Shown: positions 34,062 to 46,827, counted from the first letter of the stretch. The stretch is DNA of 64,000 bases from Diphasiastrum complanatum (GCA_029204225.1 CM055107.1:199478-263477), one strand, 5' to 3'. Notes: generated by a model from the letters alone, not told the origin. Made by a program: numbers and translations.

Positions 34062-34724
34062 TTACCTCATCTGCCTTTCTCTCTTGCTGGACCGCAAAGG
34101 AATCTCGTTCGTGGATTCTTCGTGTTCGCGAATCGTTCGTGTTCGTGAACTGTCCATCTTCATCTTCGTTTGTATTTGCAAAACTTTTCGTGTCTCCAGA
34201 TGTTCGAGTTCGCGAACATCTTTGTTAGGTGAAGGGCTGAAAGCTAGCAAGGCTTTGTAATCAGAAACACTTTGTTTCTTCACTGCCGGTAAATCCACAG
34301 TCATGAAACTTGACGACTTTGCTTTCCGTTCGAGGCACTGTTTAGCACGGTGCCCGGGTTTATTGCAAAGAAAACATAGATTCTGTTTAAGCGCCGCTAA
34401 CCGTGCTTTGTCTTTCACCACCAATTTGTTCCTATTCTTTTTCTTCTTTGACTGTTGGTACGCTTTTGTTTCCAGCTCATCAAAAAACCATTTTTTACGC
34501 TTGTTAGACTTTTCTTGCTTGGGTTTCGGGGCCGTTTGGTCGTGCACGCTTTTCCATGATGCAACAACTGTACTATCATAGGCTTTCGCCACACAGATAG
34601 CATCCTCTAGTGATTTAAGGATATTTTGTTTGCATTCATTTTGATAGTCAACTGACAGTCCGACAATAAATTGCCACCGTGCTAACTTACGATCAAAACG
34701 CGGGACCTTGGCCAAAGAGTCCAA
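34062..34724 (-). pseudogene. Gypsy-type gag fragment with CCHC knuckle
   Basis: A 220-codon minus-strand frame: KVPRFDRKLARWQFIVGLSV, YQNECKQNILKSLEDAICVA (gag tail), a lysine-rich linker, then the zinc knuckle CFLCNKPGHRAKQCLERKAK. The C-terminal part contains repeated TTCGTG/TTCGCGAA units (34120-34215). The 5' end is fused at about 34730 to the copia fragment on the same strand, so it is a chimera of two dead elements. Confidence 0.8.
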
Positions 34725-34739
34725 GAACTCTGAGGTTTT

Positions 34740-36610
34740 CGATCTCTATTTGATCTTCTAAGCTCTCCCTGCTCACTAGATTCGGGAGTATCTCCCTTCT
34801 TTGCACCATCTGTGACTGATAAGTACCATTTAGGTACTCTCTTGGGAATTTCAGCATCAAGCTTGACTTTGTCCAATGGATTTTCTATATCAAAATCCAC
34901 TTCCTTCTTGACTTGTACTTTCGCTCCCTCATCAAAAGGTTTAGTGATTATCTTAGATTGTTCACCTTGGCCCATCTCGTCAAACGTAACATCTTTAGAA
35001 ATTACAAGCTTATGTGCATTTGTGTCATACATCCTGTATGCCTTGGCCTTCTCATCATATCCAAGGAAAATACACTTGATAGCTTTTGCATCCAATTTCC
35101 TTCGTTTCTCATCGGGAATATGAGCATAAGCATCACAACCAACTACTCTCAAATAAGAAATATTAGGTTTCTTTCCAGTAACAACTTCATGAGGTGTCTT
35201 ACCTTCCACATACTTTGTAGGACACCGATTCAGGATGTGCATAGCTGTGCTACAAGATTCTACCCAAAAGGTGTTTGGCAGACCCTTGCTTTCAAGCATT
35301 GCCCTGGCCATCTCAACAATAGATCTATTCTTTTGTTCTGCAACTCCATTTTGTTGTGGTGAATAAGGTGTTGTAGTCCGTCTCTTGATCCCTTGATCTT
35401 TGCAGAAATTAATAAATTTTGTCAAAAAATACTCACCACCTCCATCAGATCTCAAAGTTTTGATGCAGCATCATGTTTGCTTTTCAACTAATGCCTTGAA
35501 TTCCTTGAACTTAGCAAAAGCATCTGATTTCTTGCTTATGGAATAAATCCAAATGCATTTGCTATAATCATCAATGAAGGTGATAAAGTAATAGTAGCCA
35601 CTAAGAGATATAGTCTGCATAGGTCCACATAGATCATTGTGGACAAGATCTAGGATGCCACTGGCTCTTCTTGCTCCACTTTTGGGAAACCTTTCTCTGT
35701 GTAGTTTTCCCAAAATGCAACTTTCACAAATTTTTCCTTCAAAAGAAATATCAGACTATCCTATAACTAAATTACCTCTTTTGAGAATCTGTAAACTTTG
35801 AGCACTAATATTACCGAATCGTTGATGCCAAAGATCACTTCGACTAACAACCGTGCTTACCATAGCTTGAGCAAAAGATCTCACATTCAATTTGTAGAGT
35901 CGATTCCCGTTGACTCTAGCTTCTATGGCAATCACTTTGTAGTGATTCTTGATGTCTTTGACAAACCTTGAGTTGTTGATCAGCCACCGTCCCAACAGAT
36001 AGTAGATTGTTAGCTAAGCCAAGTACATATTGCACATTGCTTATCCACTTTATCTTCTCGCTGGCTAACTTCACTGGTACCACTCCAACTCCTTTAATAG
36101 ATAGCAATTTGCCATCGACTTGTCCAACTTCATCACCATTGTGAGTTTCCTTGAGTTCTGAAAACCACTCTTTCCTTGAAGTGATGTGCTTGGATGCACC
36201 ACTATCAATGTACCAGGTATCCTTGGTTTCATCACTTGTCATTAATGCTGTAGTGAACAATTTTGCGCTCTCAGCTGTATCATCTTCATATTGATCATCA
36301 TCATATTGATGTTGATCAATATAATTGTTTTCATAATAATGATCATTAAATTGATGTTGATCACCATAATTTCCCACTTGCCCTTTGTCTTTTCTTTGTT
36401 CCATCTCCTTCTGTTTCTTGAAGCATTCACACTCCCAGTGGCCAGGTTCGTTTCAATACCTACAATTTCTATGTTTATTTTGCCTGAAATAGTCGTGTCC
36501 TTGACCTTGGCCTTGATTCCAATTGCCTCGATTTGGGCCATCATTGGATTGTTCTTGAAATTGTTGGAATGATCCACGATTTGAGTTTCCACCTCTTGAT
36601 TGGTGTCTTC
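34740..36610 (-). pseudogene. Ty1/copia gag-PR-INT fragment
   Basis: On the minus strand from 36610: a Gly/Asn/Gln-rich gag tail, a damaged zinc knuckle (CRYWNEPGHWECECF, first pair lost), protease DTWYIDSGASKHITSRKEWF, then LSVGTVADQQLK. Pre-integrase follows (SRSDLWHQRFGNISAQSLQI), then the integrase core with LVHNDLCGPMQTISLSGYYY, FIDDYSKCIWIY, RSDGGGEYFLTKF, SPQQNGVAEQKNRSIVEMAR and IFLGYDEKAKAYRMYD. It ends at SNRDRKPQSSWTL near 34740 without RT. Several frameshifts (about 35960, 35750, 35465). Truncated and inactive. Confidence 0.9.
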
Positions 36611-36799
36611 CCGTCTGAATCTTGAAGAGGATGATGATGATAATTAAATAATTTTCTGTAATAGATTTTTGATATATTACAAGGATCTCTCTTTTGTTAT
36701 GAATTTGAATGCCTTTCGAAATATTGTAATACTTGACGAGTTTTTAGCTTGATATCTAAATTGTGCTCTTCTATAAAACCACTGAAAAAGTTAAACTAA

Positions 36800-37466
36800 A
36801 TATTTATTTTTTGAATTGTGTCCTCCATGATTTGTTGCTCTATGAAATTCTCCCCTTGCTTGCCAATGAGATTTCTCCATGCCTTGTGATGACCAGATAC
36901 TTAAGCTCCCATATTCCTTTGCAAAGTAAGTCACATGATGAAGAAGGATGTGCTGCAAACAATAGTTTTGATTAGTTACATCAGTAGAAAAAGATATAAG
37001 CCTAAATGAGAAAAGTTCCAGATAATGATATAGACTAGCACCATGTAATGAGTAACGTTGTCTTTTCCCCAACAATCATGTATAGATTCTACAAATGTGG
37101 TGCAATGATTTTGCAAAGTCTTCATATCTTCTGATGATAGGTTTTCTTTCCTGATAACACCTATGAGTTTGTCTAAGTTGGTCCACACTTGTCCCTTTTC
37201 CACTCGATTACTTCCTTCCAGTGTTCGTGTGGCTTGAACAATTTCTCTCCAAATTTCATATCTAACACTTGATTATTTGCATGTGTGATTGGATGATAAT
37301 CTTCTTGCTTTAGCACCTCCAATTGATGGCTTATTAGGAACATTTCATTTTTTCTCGGAGAGTCTGCCACTTTCTGAATGCATCTATACACAATGAAATA
37401 TACTCTAGATACATGGTATCCAAGAACCATCAAAGTCTTTTTCATTACAACCAAAACCTGTGACAA
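36800..37466 (-). pseudogene. Conserved protein fragment with clean intron (YGSLSIWSSQGMEKSH motif)
   Basis: Minus strand. The upstream part (37466-37173) contains VSRVYFIVYRCIQKVADSPR and FGEKLFKPHEHWKEVIEW. The frame 37203-37042 reads VWTNLDKLIGVIRKENLSSE, then FVESIHDCWGKDNVTHYM. A GT-AG intron (37041-36953, 89 bp) joins it to HILLHHVTYFAKEYGSLSIW, SSQGMEKSHWQARGEFHRAT and NHGG. The continuity across the intron shows this was a real spliced gene. Similar HI..HV..F...YGSL..WS.QG.E..H sequences occur, as I recall, in uncharacterised repetitive genes of plants and animals. Function unknown; probably from a DNA transposon. Only the C-terminal portion is present. Confidence 0.55.
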
Positions 37467-37469
37467 TAT

Positions 37470-40202
37470 TACTTCATGGTCTATGGCTAATAGAAGCCAT
37501 CAGAAAGCTAAAAGAGAATGAATAGTAGAGTTTGAAACTAAAAGTGGACAAATCAGTAACAAAATAAAATCAAATTTTAATAAATGATGGTCGTCTTTCC
37601 TGAACCACATATGTTAGCTTAACTAGGGTTAGTTCAAAATAGACTTATGTTAACCACAAGTGTTAAGACTCTAGCACTCGAGGAACTTGCGGGCAACAAG
37701 TACGGTCCAATCACAAGTCAAGACCCTGCTCGACGGGAGTTTTGGATTGTACAAAATATGAGCAGAAGGCTCCAAAAAAATTTGAGCAGTGAACAACGTT
37801 ACGATATTTCAGAGGTGTGAATACATAATTGGGCCATGTGTATGTTGAATAGTTGAAAAGTCAAAACAATATCTTGACAAAAGGCCCTTTTGGTGCTCGA
37901 ACTACCTCTTATGGTAGCAATGGTATAGATAGTGTGATGGCAGTTGGTAGATGTAGAAATGGTTACCATGTTGTGCATGCATTGACAAGACACAATAGTA
38001 GATTTGGTTTCTGGATGGCCTGAAGGAACATTGGTAGTCAACAGATGAGAGGCCTGGATGAAGTCTAATATACAAATCACAACAATACACTTGAGAGAAA
38101 AGAAAGTTACATCTACTCCTATAACTTTCATCACAAAGCATACACTTTCGCCTCAACATATCCATCAAGTACATTGCTAGAACAACTCAATTGTTTGTTT
38201 ACATGCAAGCTTCAAAAGCTCTTTACCAATTTTACATGAAAAGGGAATTTGAATCTAGTGGCATGGAACAAATCTACCAATCCCATTTCCTTAAGAGTCA
38301 CTAGCATACGAGACATTTATACTCGATCTATACAACTCCCATCCCATAGGAATCTGTAAGTTAACTAGCTCAAGTGAGCTTTAGATGAAATCACATCAAG
38401 ATAGCCTATTAGACCTATTGAGTGATTCTCAAGAGTTGGAGGGTAGTAAATTAAACATTTCGAGGTCTACCAAGGGAAAATGAGTCTTCATGTCTCAATA
38501 GGTTGTTGGAAGGTTAAAATGTAATCACAATGCCCACAGATTCACCTTTAACCCATAAGCAGATTATGAGTTCATAGGCACACAATATTTGACATTCCCA
38601 AGTACTGAACTCCAATAGTACACCTTGAGGAGAAGAGGAACGCTGCATTAAAAGAGGCATTTCCAAAAGTGAAAAGAGTTGCAAGGTTTTCATTCAGTCA
38701 CACTCACACTCAAGTAAGCAACGTTTTAAGCCACATCAAGAGATATTGAACCAAGTCAAATAAAGTATGCTCCACAAATTGCAAGGTAACATGCATCATG
38801 TCCATTGCACAATCTTTCCTACTAAGTGCTTTGAGGTACAACACATTTTTTTTAAACACGAATCGGGAAAGACAAGACCACCAATCATGGGAATTCAAAT
38901 ACAAAAAAGTTGGGCATATTCTTTTTCACAGCTTCAATTTTCCATTGGAAAACATTACATGAAGACTTGCTACAAACGAAACATGCACTCAAGTTCTTCA
39001 TCTGCAACACTCTTCCAGTTTAAACAAGCAGAAGAAAACAACTTGCACCTTTTTTAGGCTGTCATGCTGAATCATCCAAATATTGGTATAAAAGATTAGG
39101 ACTGCAAAATCAGCTTGATTTAATTCAACCTTATTCTGCTACTGAGTAACATGTTCGTACAATATTGTCCAAAAATCATTCGCAACACTTGGCATTGCAT
39201 TCCTTTTTAGATCATGGAAAGCAAGGAAAAACATTTTATCTGGTTAGTTCTTTTTTTTTAATGCTTATCAGATGTACAATGTTGCATTCGAAAAATTAAC
39301 TTGAAATGGCCTTAATGTTGCAACAACTCATATTAGAAATCTAGGTTTACTCCTTTTTATTCATAATAAGATGCTTTCAAAGTGTAGTTATATGGTTTAA
39401 GGGAGTGCTTGTGTAGAAAGACCATGCAAAACTTGTGTGGAGATGGACACAAGTATCAGTTTTGAGCAGAAGGCAAGAAATCTGGTTTTGTAGCTATGCT
39501 CATTTGTAATTATATTTGATATTCATGAAAGTTAAGAAAGTTCGCTTGTATGGAAAGACGATGACTTCTGTAAATATAGACTGGAATTTTGACTAGTATC
39601 AGTTTCGAGCACAAGGCCACAAACTTCCAGTTTAGAATGTACAATTGAATATCTTTATTTCCAAAGAAATTTTTTTCTTAAATTTGTGATAAGCACTATC
39701 ACCAATCAAATTTGTATACGTAACCCGAGCTAGTGCATGAACTATCCCCCCCTCATGACTCTAAACGAGTGTGCAACAAGTTCCTACCCCTTCTTTACTT
39801 GGTCAAAATGATTGACAAACAACATTCATCTAGAGACTAGAAGCAGATTGTCTACTTTCTTGATAGATTCTAGGCTTTGTCACTTAGGAACATCAATCAC
39901 ACTCGAGTAACACTACCTAAACAAATTTGCATTGGTTCCAATCTAGAGGACATTATGTAAGAATGGTAGTCATATGTGCAATACTTGCAGTTTTTTCAAG
40001 GATTGCACATATACTAAAAGAGTGATTGCATAAAATGTTTTCAAGATCTTGTCCACTAGTGATATGTGGAGTTCCATCCAGAATAGAACCTACACAAGAA
40101 AGGAGCCATGCAATCTCTAACCTTACAGAGTCCACCCACAAAGAGACAAACCATCAACTTCGTTGTAGCAACGCCACAATACACAATTTTATGTCAATAT
40201 TG
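37470..40202. other. Non-coding stretch
   Basis: No gene or structured repeat recognised. The small ORFs at 37799-38174 and 38710-39057 show no motif. Composition is typical AT-rich plant intergenic DNA, with short 'AGTATCAGTTT(T/C)GAGCA' duplicates near 39452 and 39597. Confidence 0.5.
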
Positions 40203-40457
40203 AGTTAAAATAGCAATGATCGACTTAAACAATGGTTTCTTATTTCGACGGCACCACGTGTGCTCAGTTCTAGAATTATCGGGCTGTCTTTTTGTTACGA
40301 GCCCTTTGAGTGCTTTTAAACAACTTTATCTTTATACTTGCTTATCAGTTGAATATACAGTTTGTGGAGAGCAATTCTGTTGTCTTGTCTTATTGCACTT
40401 GACGTTGTGTTGTGGTGATTGATCCGATCGGGTTTTTTTTAAACTGTTTTCTTAACT
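40203..40457 (+). repeat. 5' LTR of the AG...CT copia element
   Basis: 255 bp. About 20 differences from the right LTR by eye, so older than the insertion at 13674. Contains GGCACCACGTGTGCTC (an E-box/G-box-like CACGTG). Confidence 0.85.
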
Positions 40458-40469
40458 TGGTATCAGAGC
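40458..40469 (+). other. tRNA-iMet primer-binding site of the AG...CT copia element
   Basis: TGGTATCAGAGC starting on the base after the LTR; it fixes the LTR end as AACT. Confidence 0.88.
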
Positions 40470-41735
40470 CCTTGGTGGCTACAATCACTGGACAAGAACA
40501 GAGAGCTGCAAATTCACGATGGTTTGTTGGCTAGGAAGCACAAAACCGAGTCTGTGGAGATTTGTGGAATGGCTTGAAACTGTAAAAAGGATTCAAAGAC
40601 AGGGAATTGTCGTCTGAATCAGAAGGCAAGCAAAGATTGAAGCTGAAAATTCTTCTGGAGGGTTGCTTGACGTTTGTGATTCGTTGAATCCAATCGAACA
40701 TCGTTTGAAGAGCGGTTTGGTACAGACGATTGCTTGCTGTAGGGCAACCTCAGAGGGATAGGTAGCTGATCAAATAAATTCTCAAAAAGGATCAAATAAA
40801 GCCCAAATTATCTTCTTCCTTGACAGCTAGGATTTTAAGTCAGGAAAACACATTTTTCTCTCAATACAAAACCTTTTTGGAAGCTATAAAGATCTAGAGG
40901 CGGGCGCCCTAGCAACACGACCCTACCTGTAAGAAGCCGTGGGCGACCGTGAGGTCTGGAAGATACTGGAGCAGTTTGAATCTGCATCCATGGCAAAACC
41001 CTAGCAGGAACTTGTGATGGAGAGGAAGAGAGTCGTGGAGGATCTCTCGGGATAGTCGCGCGCACTGAATAAGTCTAGGAAGTTTGTGTTTCGAAGTGTA
41101 TAGTAGTTGGAGGACAGATCTTCAATGCACACAAATGCGCAGGATCGTTGGTTGGAGACCCATCACGATCAACGGACATGATTGGAAGTTTGGAAGACTA
41201 TACCAGCCATTAGATTGAAACTAGTGGTGGAGATGGGCTTTGAAAGATCCCTGAAGAACTGGAAGGCAAAATAGGCCTTCTTTTCATTTAAAATTTTCAA
41301 ACCGAAAAAATTGTTGGGTCCCAAGTTTTTGAAGGGTGAAGTTTCGGTACACTAAAGAAACAATTCAAAAAAACTCAAAGTGCCCTTATTTTCACCTCCT
41401 TTAGCCTATTTTGGCCAAACGAAAGGCTATAGCCTCCAAACGAAGGGCACCCTAACTGTACCTGCAAGTACAATACGCCAAATTAGAGCGATTGCCATGG
41501 AGAAAGTGTTCGGAGTGCGCCAAAAGTGATTTCACCATTCCACTGGGCATGTAGATGGGAGTTGGTGATGAGAAGCATTTTGGAAAGCGACACCAATTTG
41601 GCTTGCAATTTGGCGAAAGAGCGGTGGGTGGCCTAGTAAGCCCAAAATTGAGGTCATTATTTTTTATTTCTGACATAACGGTTGGCTTCGGCATACACTT
41701 TTTAGCCTACGGATGAAATTTCAAGCATTTTGGAA

Positions 41736-42530
41736 ATGGCAAACATCAATGAGGCAATTTTGGGCGATGCAAGCAAACTTGATGAGGCTTCGAACTAGAA
41801 CATTTGGAAATTCAAAATGAAGAGCATTTTGATGGAGAAAGACTTATGGGAGATCGTGGTAGGTATTGAAGTCCGGCCAAATACCAATCCAGTTGATATA
41901 AGGGCCTTTGATAAAAAGGCATAGAGAGCATTGTCCTTGATCAATCTTTCAGTGAAAGACCATGTGATCACCCATATAAGTGATGTCACGACAGCTAGGG
42001 GAGCTTGGAAAGCTCTTAGAATGCAATTTTTAACTTGCAATCCAGGTCGAGCCATGTTCTTGAAGTCGAGATTGAACGCAGTCAGGATGGATCGGTGGGA
42101 TCTTTCTTCACTGGGATAAACGAGCTGAGAGCTCAACTTGTGGCAATTGGAGAACCAATTAGGGACGTTGAATTGGTACATACCACTATGAGTGGTGTCT
42201 CGGAAGGGCTACAAATATTTGTGAGCGGTATCACTTCGAGGGAGAAATTGCCTATTTTTGAAGACTTCCACAAAATCATGTTGCAGGAAGAGCAGCGCCA
42301 CGAAGTGGTGAAGTCAAGGCAAACCCCACAGGAGGATCAAGCCTTGCTTGCTAAAGGCAAGCAAAAAGGATAGAAAAGGATTCCCAAGAAATCCAAGGAT
42401 AATGACGAAGAGGGAGAGTCGTCATCAAAGGCGAAAAAAAAAGAAAAAAGACAAATGTTACTATTGTCACAAGCCGGGTCATTGGGCATGCGAGTGTTAC
42501 AAGAAGAACGCAGACAGAAAGGCATGAAAA
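41736..42530 (+). pseudogene. gag: copia gag with CCHC knuckle
   Basis: Starts at ATG 41736 (MANINEAILGDASKLDEASN). An in-frame TAG stands where the conserved Y/W of 'NY..W' would be, followed by IWKFKMKSILMEKDLWEIVV. More stops and a frameshift follow. The gag core shows SLINLSVKDHVITHISDVTT, ARGAWKALRMQF and INELRAQLVAIGEPI. The zinc knuckle is CYYCHKPGHWACECYKK (42458-42505). The leader between the primer site and this ATG is long (1.27 kb) and without a coding frame. Encodes the particle protein; inactive. Confidence 0.82.
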
Positions 42531-42605
42531 GTGAAACAACAAGACAATATTGCAGAAGATGATGGGGAAGATGACGAAACCAGCATTGCAGGATAATCTT
42601 ATTAC

Positions 42606-43260
42606 CAATATGTGAAGGATGCGTCATGGGAAAGCGTCACAAAGAAACATCCAAGAGCTAAGAAACCGCTGGAACTCATTCACAACGACTTGTGCAGCCC
42701 AATGAAGACCATGTCATTGGGGAAAGCATATTATTTTATGACTTCCATAGATGATTACTCTAGGAGGACATGGATTTATTTCTTGAAGAAGAAAACTGAC
42801 GCTTTTGCTCACTTCAAGGAGTTCAAGACTTTAGTAGAGAACCAACTAGATGCATGCATCAAAGTGCGAAGATTTGATAGAGGGGGCGAATACAAATCTG
42901 ATGATTTTGAGGACTTTTGCAAGGAACATGACATCAAAAGACAATTTACAAAATCACACACGCCGCATAGTAATGGTGTAGCTGAAAGAAAAAACAAGAC
43001 TATTATGGAGAGTGCATGCTCCATGATGAAGCAAATGGGCTTGACCGATTCACTTTGGTCGGAAGCATGCAGTGTGGCAATGTTCTTGCAAAACAGAAGT
43101 CCTACAGTTGCGGTTCCAAATGTAAGTCCCGAAGAAGCATTTATAGGAATAAAGCCAAAAATCGACAAGTTTTGTGTCATTGGATGTAGGGCCTATGTAC
43201 ATGTGCCAAAGGAGGAGCGAAAGAAACTTGATGCAAAAGCAAAGATGTGATCTTTGATGA
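42606..43260 (+). pseudogene. copia integrase
   Basis: Reads KKPLELIHNDLCSPMKTMSL, IDDYSRRTWIYFLKKKTDAF, RRFDRGGEYKSDDFEDFCKE, HTPHSNGVAERKNKTIMESA and CSVAMFLQNRSP, and ends at VHVPKEERKKLDAKAK. The D-D-E residues are present. The protease and pre-integrase zinc finger between the knuckle (42505) and this block are missing: only about 100 bp separate them. The frame terminates where 'KCIFLGY' would follow; a fragment DVIFDEMHRYEDEDHAS continues out of frame at 43247. Confidence 0.88.
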
Positions 43261-43726
43261 GATGCATAGGTATGAAGATGAAGACCATGCAAGTGGTGAA
43301 AGCATCAAAAGACTTCCCACAATTTTGCTCCTATTCAAGAGACTAGGGAAAGGTACTTGCCAATAGGAGCAATAAAGGAGAAACCGGTTGGAAGTAAGAG
43401 ACATTACTTGGACACTCCTTAGGATACATACTCTCCACGTAGTGTATCACCTGAATCTAAGATACCAAAATGGTATGAAAAGATCATGAAAGACGCAAAG
43501 CTAAATCAACCGAGATCTAGCACACAAGGAGAAGTGAGAAGATCAATGCGAGAAAGGAAGTCTCCCGATCGTTATCATGTGAACTATGCCCTAATGAGTG
43601 GCATTTTGAAGTGTCGAGAGCCATCAACCTTTGATGAAGCAAAATCACAAAGAGTGGCAAAGGGCAATGGGAGAGGAGATGGAATCTATTCTAACCTTGG
43701 CCTAATCTATAAAAGATAGTGTTTTA

Positions 43727-44203
43727 CCTAAGTTGCAGGGTTATGTTGACGCTGATTGGGCAGGAAATGTAGATGATAGAAAGTCAACAACAGGTTATGC
43801 CTTCAATTTTGGTAGCGGTTGTTTTTCATGGTCCAACAAGAAGAAAGATACCATTTCTCTTTCTTCTACAGATGCCAAATATAGAGCGTTAAGTTCTGCT
43901 ACCCATGAAGCTGTTTGGCTACGTAAGTTGTTATGTGAGATTGGCATAAAGCAGGTAAATCCTACTGTTATTTTCTGTGACAGCCAAAGTGGAATACAAT
44001 TGGCTAAGAATCCTGTCTTTCACAAGAGGACAAAACATATTGAGGTAAAATATCACTTTGTGTGTGAAAAGCTACAATATGAAGATATATGTATTGTACA
44101 CTGTTCTACGTTGTTACAAGTTGCTGATATATTTACGAAAGCTTTAAGTAAAGAAACGTTTGAGACTTTTAGAGCCAAACTTGGCTTACATCTGGTTATC
44201 TAA
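43727..44203 (+). pseudogene. copia RNase H and C-terminus
   Basis: An open frame gives LQGYVDADWAGNVDDRKSTT, GYAFNFGSGCFSWSNKKKDT, ISLSSTDAKYRALSSATHEA, VWLRKLLCEIGI, PVFHKRTKHIEVKYHFVCEK and ADIFTKALSKETFETFRAKL, ending with a stop at 44201. This is a complete copia RNase H, intact as a frame. It is preceded by an abrupt junction at about 43715, where the linker (NYALMSGILKCREPSTFDEA, KEWQRAMGEEMESI) should have continued into RT. Confidence 0.9.
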
Positions 44204-44294
44204 AAAGCCTTTACTTTTAATACTATCTTGGAGGTATGTTCCATGAATAGAGTAAACTTTTAAATAAAGAGAGATGTTGATCATTGAGGGAGAG

Positions 44295-44550
44295 AGTTAA
44301 AATAGCAATGATCGACTTATACAGTGCTTTCTTATTTCGATGGCACCACGTGTGCTCAGTTCTAGAATTATCGCATCGTCTTTCTTTTACGAGCCTTTTG
44401 AGTGCTTTTAAATAACTCTATCTTTGTACTTGCTTATCAGTTGAATATATAGTGTGTGGAGAGCAATTCTGTTGCCTTGTCTTATTGCACTTGACGTTGT
44501 GCTGTGGTGATTGATCCGGTCGGGTTTTTTTTTTAACTGTTTTCTTAACT
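44295..44550 (+). repeat. 3' LTR of the AG...CT copia element
   Basis: 256 bp, matches 40203-40457 end to end. Confidence 0.85.
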
Positions 44551-44816
44551 TATGGGATGCTAACTCAGATGAGAATTCAACGATAGACTCTAATGAGGAT
44601 GGTGGGTCATCAACTTCTTCAGCTGAAACAAAGTTTCTCATGATGTATCAATCACCGTGTCTTATATTTTGGCTTTAGAAAAAAATGTGGTAATCAATAT
44701 TAACCACTAGGTATCAAAATAATGTGTCATACTAATCATCTATTGTACATTGTTTAATAATAAGGAATGTCCTTTGCTCATATCATTATAATTTAATACA
44801 CTTAGATTTAGTTATC

Positions 44817-44880
<64 letters not shown>

Positions 44881-45403
44881 TAGGCGTTGGTTTTCTGTGT
44901 TTACATATGTGATTATGTGATTGGTAATACTATTACTGTGCCTATTATAAGACAATTGTTGTAAATTTTGTATCTAATTTCAAGCTTTTATTTAATTTTC
45001 TATGTTGAATCTTGACTACTTATGATTGTGATTTTTCTAATTTAGTCAAGCTGCATGATCTATTAGGTGAATCTATTTATGATCTCATTGTTGAATCTGT
45101 TCTAAGACAAATATATGATCTCAAAAAACTTGAATCATTATATTGGTCATCTAGATGTTTTCGCGTTAAATGGAAGACCTCATAAGTATTGAGAATTTGA
45201 GCTAATAGTAAATGATTCCTTTGAGTTTTCCCTTGTATTCCAGAAGTGCATTAATTTGTGGAAAAGAACTGGTATGGCTTGAGGTCATAAAGATTTTGAA
45301 GGGCCCCATGAAAGTGTCATAAATACCATGAAGGGCTTCATTAAAAGTACAGTTCATGATCCCCACATAAAGTCATAGATGGTCCCCACTTTTGGGGGAT
45401 GTG

Positions 45404-45445
<42 letters not shown>

Positions 45446-45544
45446 AGAGATTATGTGGTCCCCACTCTTGTAGAGAGATAAAGATGTAATAGGTGGTCCT
45501 TGCTTGGAAATAAATTTGCCTTAATTTTGCATAGCATCACTCAC
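44551..45544. other. Spacer with (CT)n(TA)n and (GA)n microsatellites
   Basis: (CT)n 44816-44836 runs directly into (TA)n 44836-44880, and (GA)n spans 45406-45441. No gene recognised. Confidence 0.85.
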
Positions 45545-46222
45545 CCTTTAAGTAAGTCAATGATTGCGATATTCCCCAATGGAAAGGTCACTGAAAAATC
45601 CCTTAAAATTTTGAATTCCTTGACATTTTTCCTTTTAAAACATACTAAGTTCTTTTTTTCATGACTTGTTCCAATAGGTTCATCTCAACGTGAAAGTCAG
45701 TTTTTCCTGTTTTATGAAATAAATTGAAGCATGTTATAGAATAGAGTCAGTGGAAAGCAAGGTGAGTGTTAAAAGAAGTTGCGGAAAGAATTTTAAAAAG
45801 GTTTTTACAACAGGGAAGTACGGCCGCCTCCTGGGTCCTCTGCCATGCATTCAATGCCTACCTCCCAATTGCAATCCCCAAATAATTCCATGCAGGAGTT
45901 TGGTAACAAAGAACCTCCCCCCTTGAAAGAAAGGATGATTGATTAGTGGAATTTTAAATTTTGGCAATGGAAAGACAATAGAATTAGTGAAAATGGCTAA
46001 TCTATTGTTGAATAACTTCACATCCTTGCATTTATTATATTATAAGCATTGTTCCCGTAACAATGCTATGCTACGTTTCTAATAAAGATGCTAAGCAAAA
46101 GAATAATAATTTCCAAGACTCATCAATGCTGCTATACATACATACATATATACACTCTTCTGGTTCTGAGTGATTTCTTCAACAACAAAATTTGCAGTGC
46201 ATATTGCGACACGAAGTATATA

Positions 46223-46827
46223 TCAGAAAGACGGGAAGAGCACTGTCGATGAACAGCCGGATGTCGGGAAAACTGGGCAATCAATCAATGTGGAAGCATC
46301 AGTTGCCACGCATATGTACAGCTGATACAGTTGATTGTTACCGGAAGCATCACTGCTACATTGCACTCCTGGAGTGTGGCCAAGCGAAGAAGTTAGAGCA
46401 TTCTGAATAGCTGTCAAACTATAAGCTCCGTCATCGGGATTAATGCCTGCAGCGCTGAGACCTCCCAGTGGATTAACGGAGCTTCGCAAGTTCAAAGCAC
46501 TTTGAAAGTATGCGTGCTGGCTAAATAGAGACTCGGCGCATGTTCCGTGCTTGTCCCACTCATGGGTCCAAAAGCTTGTGCCATCGCTGCTAGGGCATGA
46601 AAGTGAATCCCAACTTGTTTGTAACTGACTCTCTATATCAGATACCTGAAAGAGAGAGATATATCACATTAATTCTTTTCTGAAAATAAGCCGCCGCAGG
46701 TTAGATAGATTAATAAATACCTTTGAGATATAAACAGGGCATGCATGAGTCAACTTCATTAGCCCTAAGTACATAAGAAAAGTCTTTGCCATGACGAATA
46801 AAATCTTTGATATGGTAAAATTGACAA

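Larger units (their letters stand above)
40203..44550 (+). mobile_element. Ty1/copia element with AG...CT LTR ends; lacks PR and RT
   Basis: LTRs 40203-40457 (255 bp) and 44295-44550 (256 bp) begin AGTTAAAATAGC and end TTCTTAACT, an inverted repeat AGTTAA/TTAACT rather than TG/CA. A primer site TGGTATCAGAGC starts at 40458. TTGAGGGAGAG before the right LTR is the purine tract. Flanks TATTG and TATGG fit a 5-bp target duplication with one mismatch. Inside: leader, gag, integrase, RNase H. Protease and RT are absent and the frames are broken, so it is non-autonomous and decayed. Confidence 0.88.

Noticed and set aside
40835-41065. Minus-strand ORF in the copia leader
   Set aside because: Lies in the untranslated leader of the plus-strand copia element and has no recognisable protein character.
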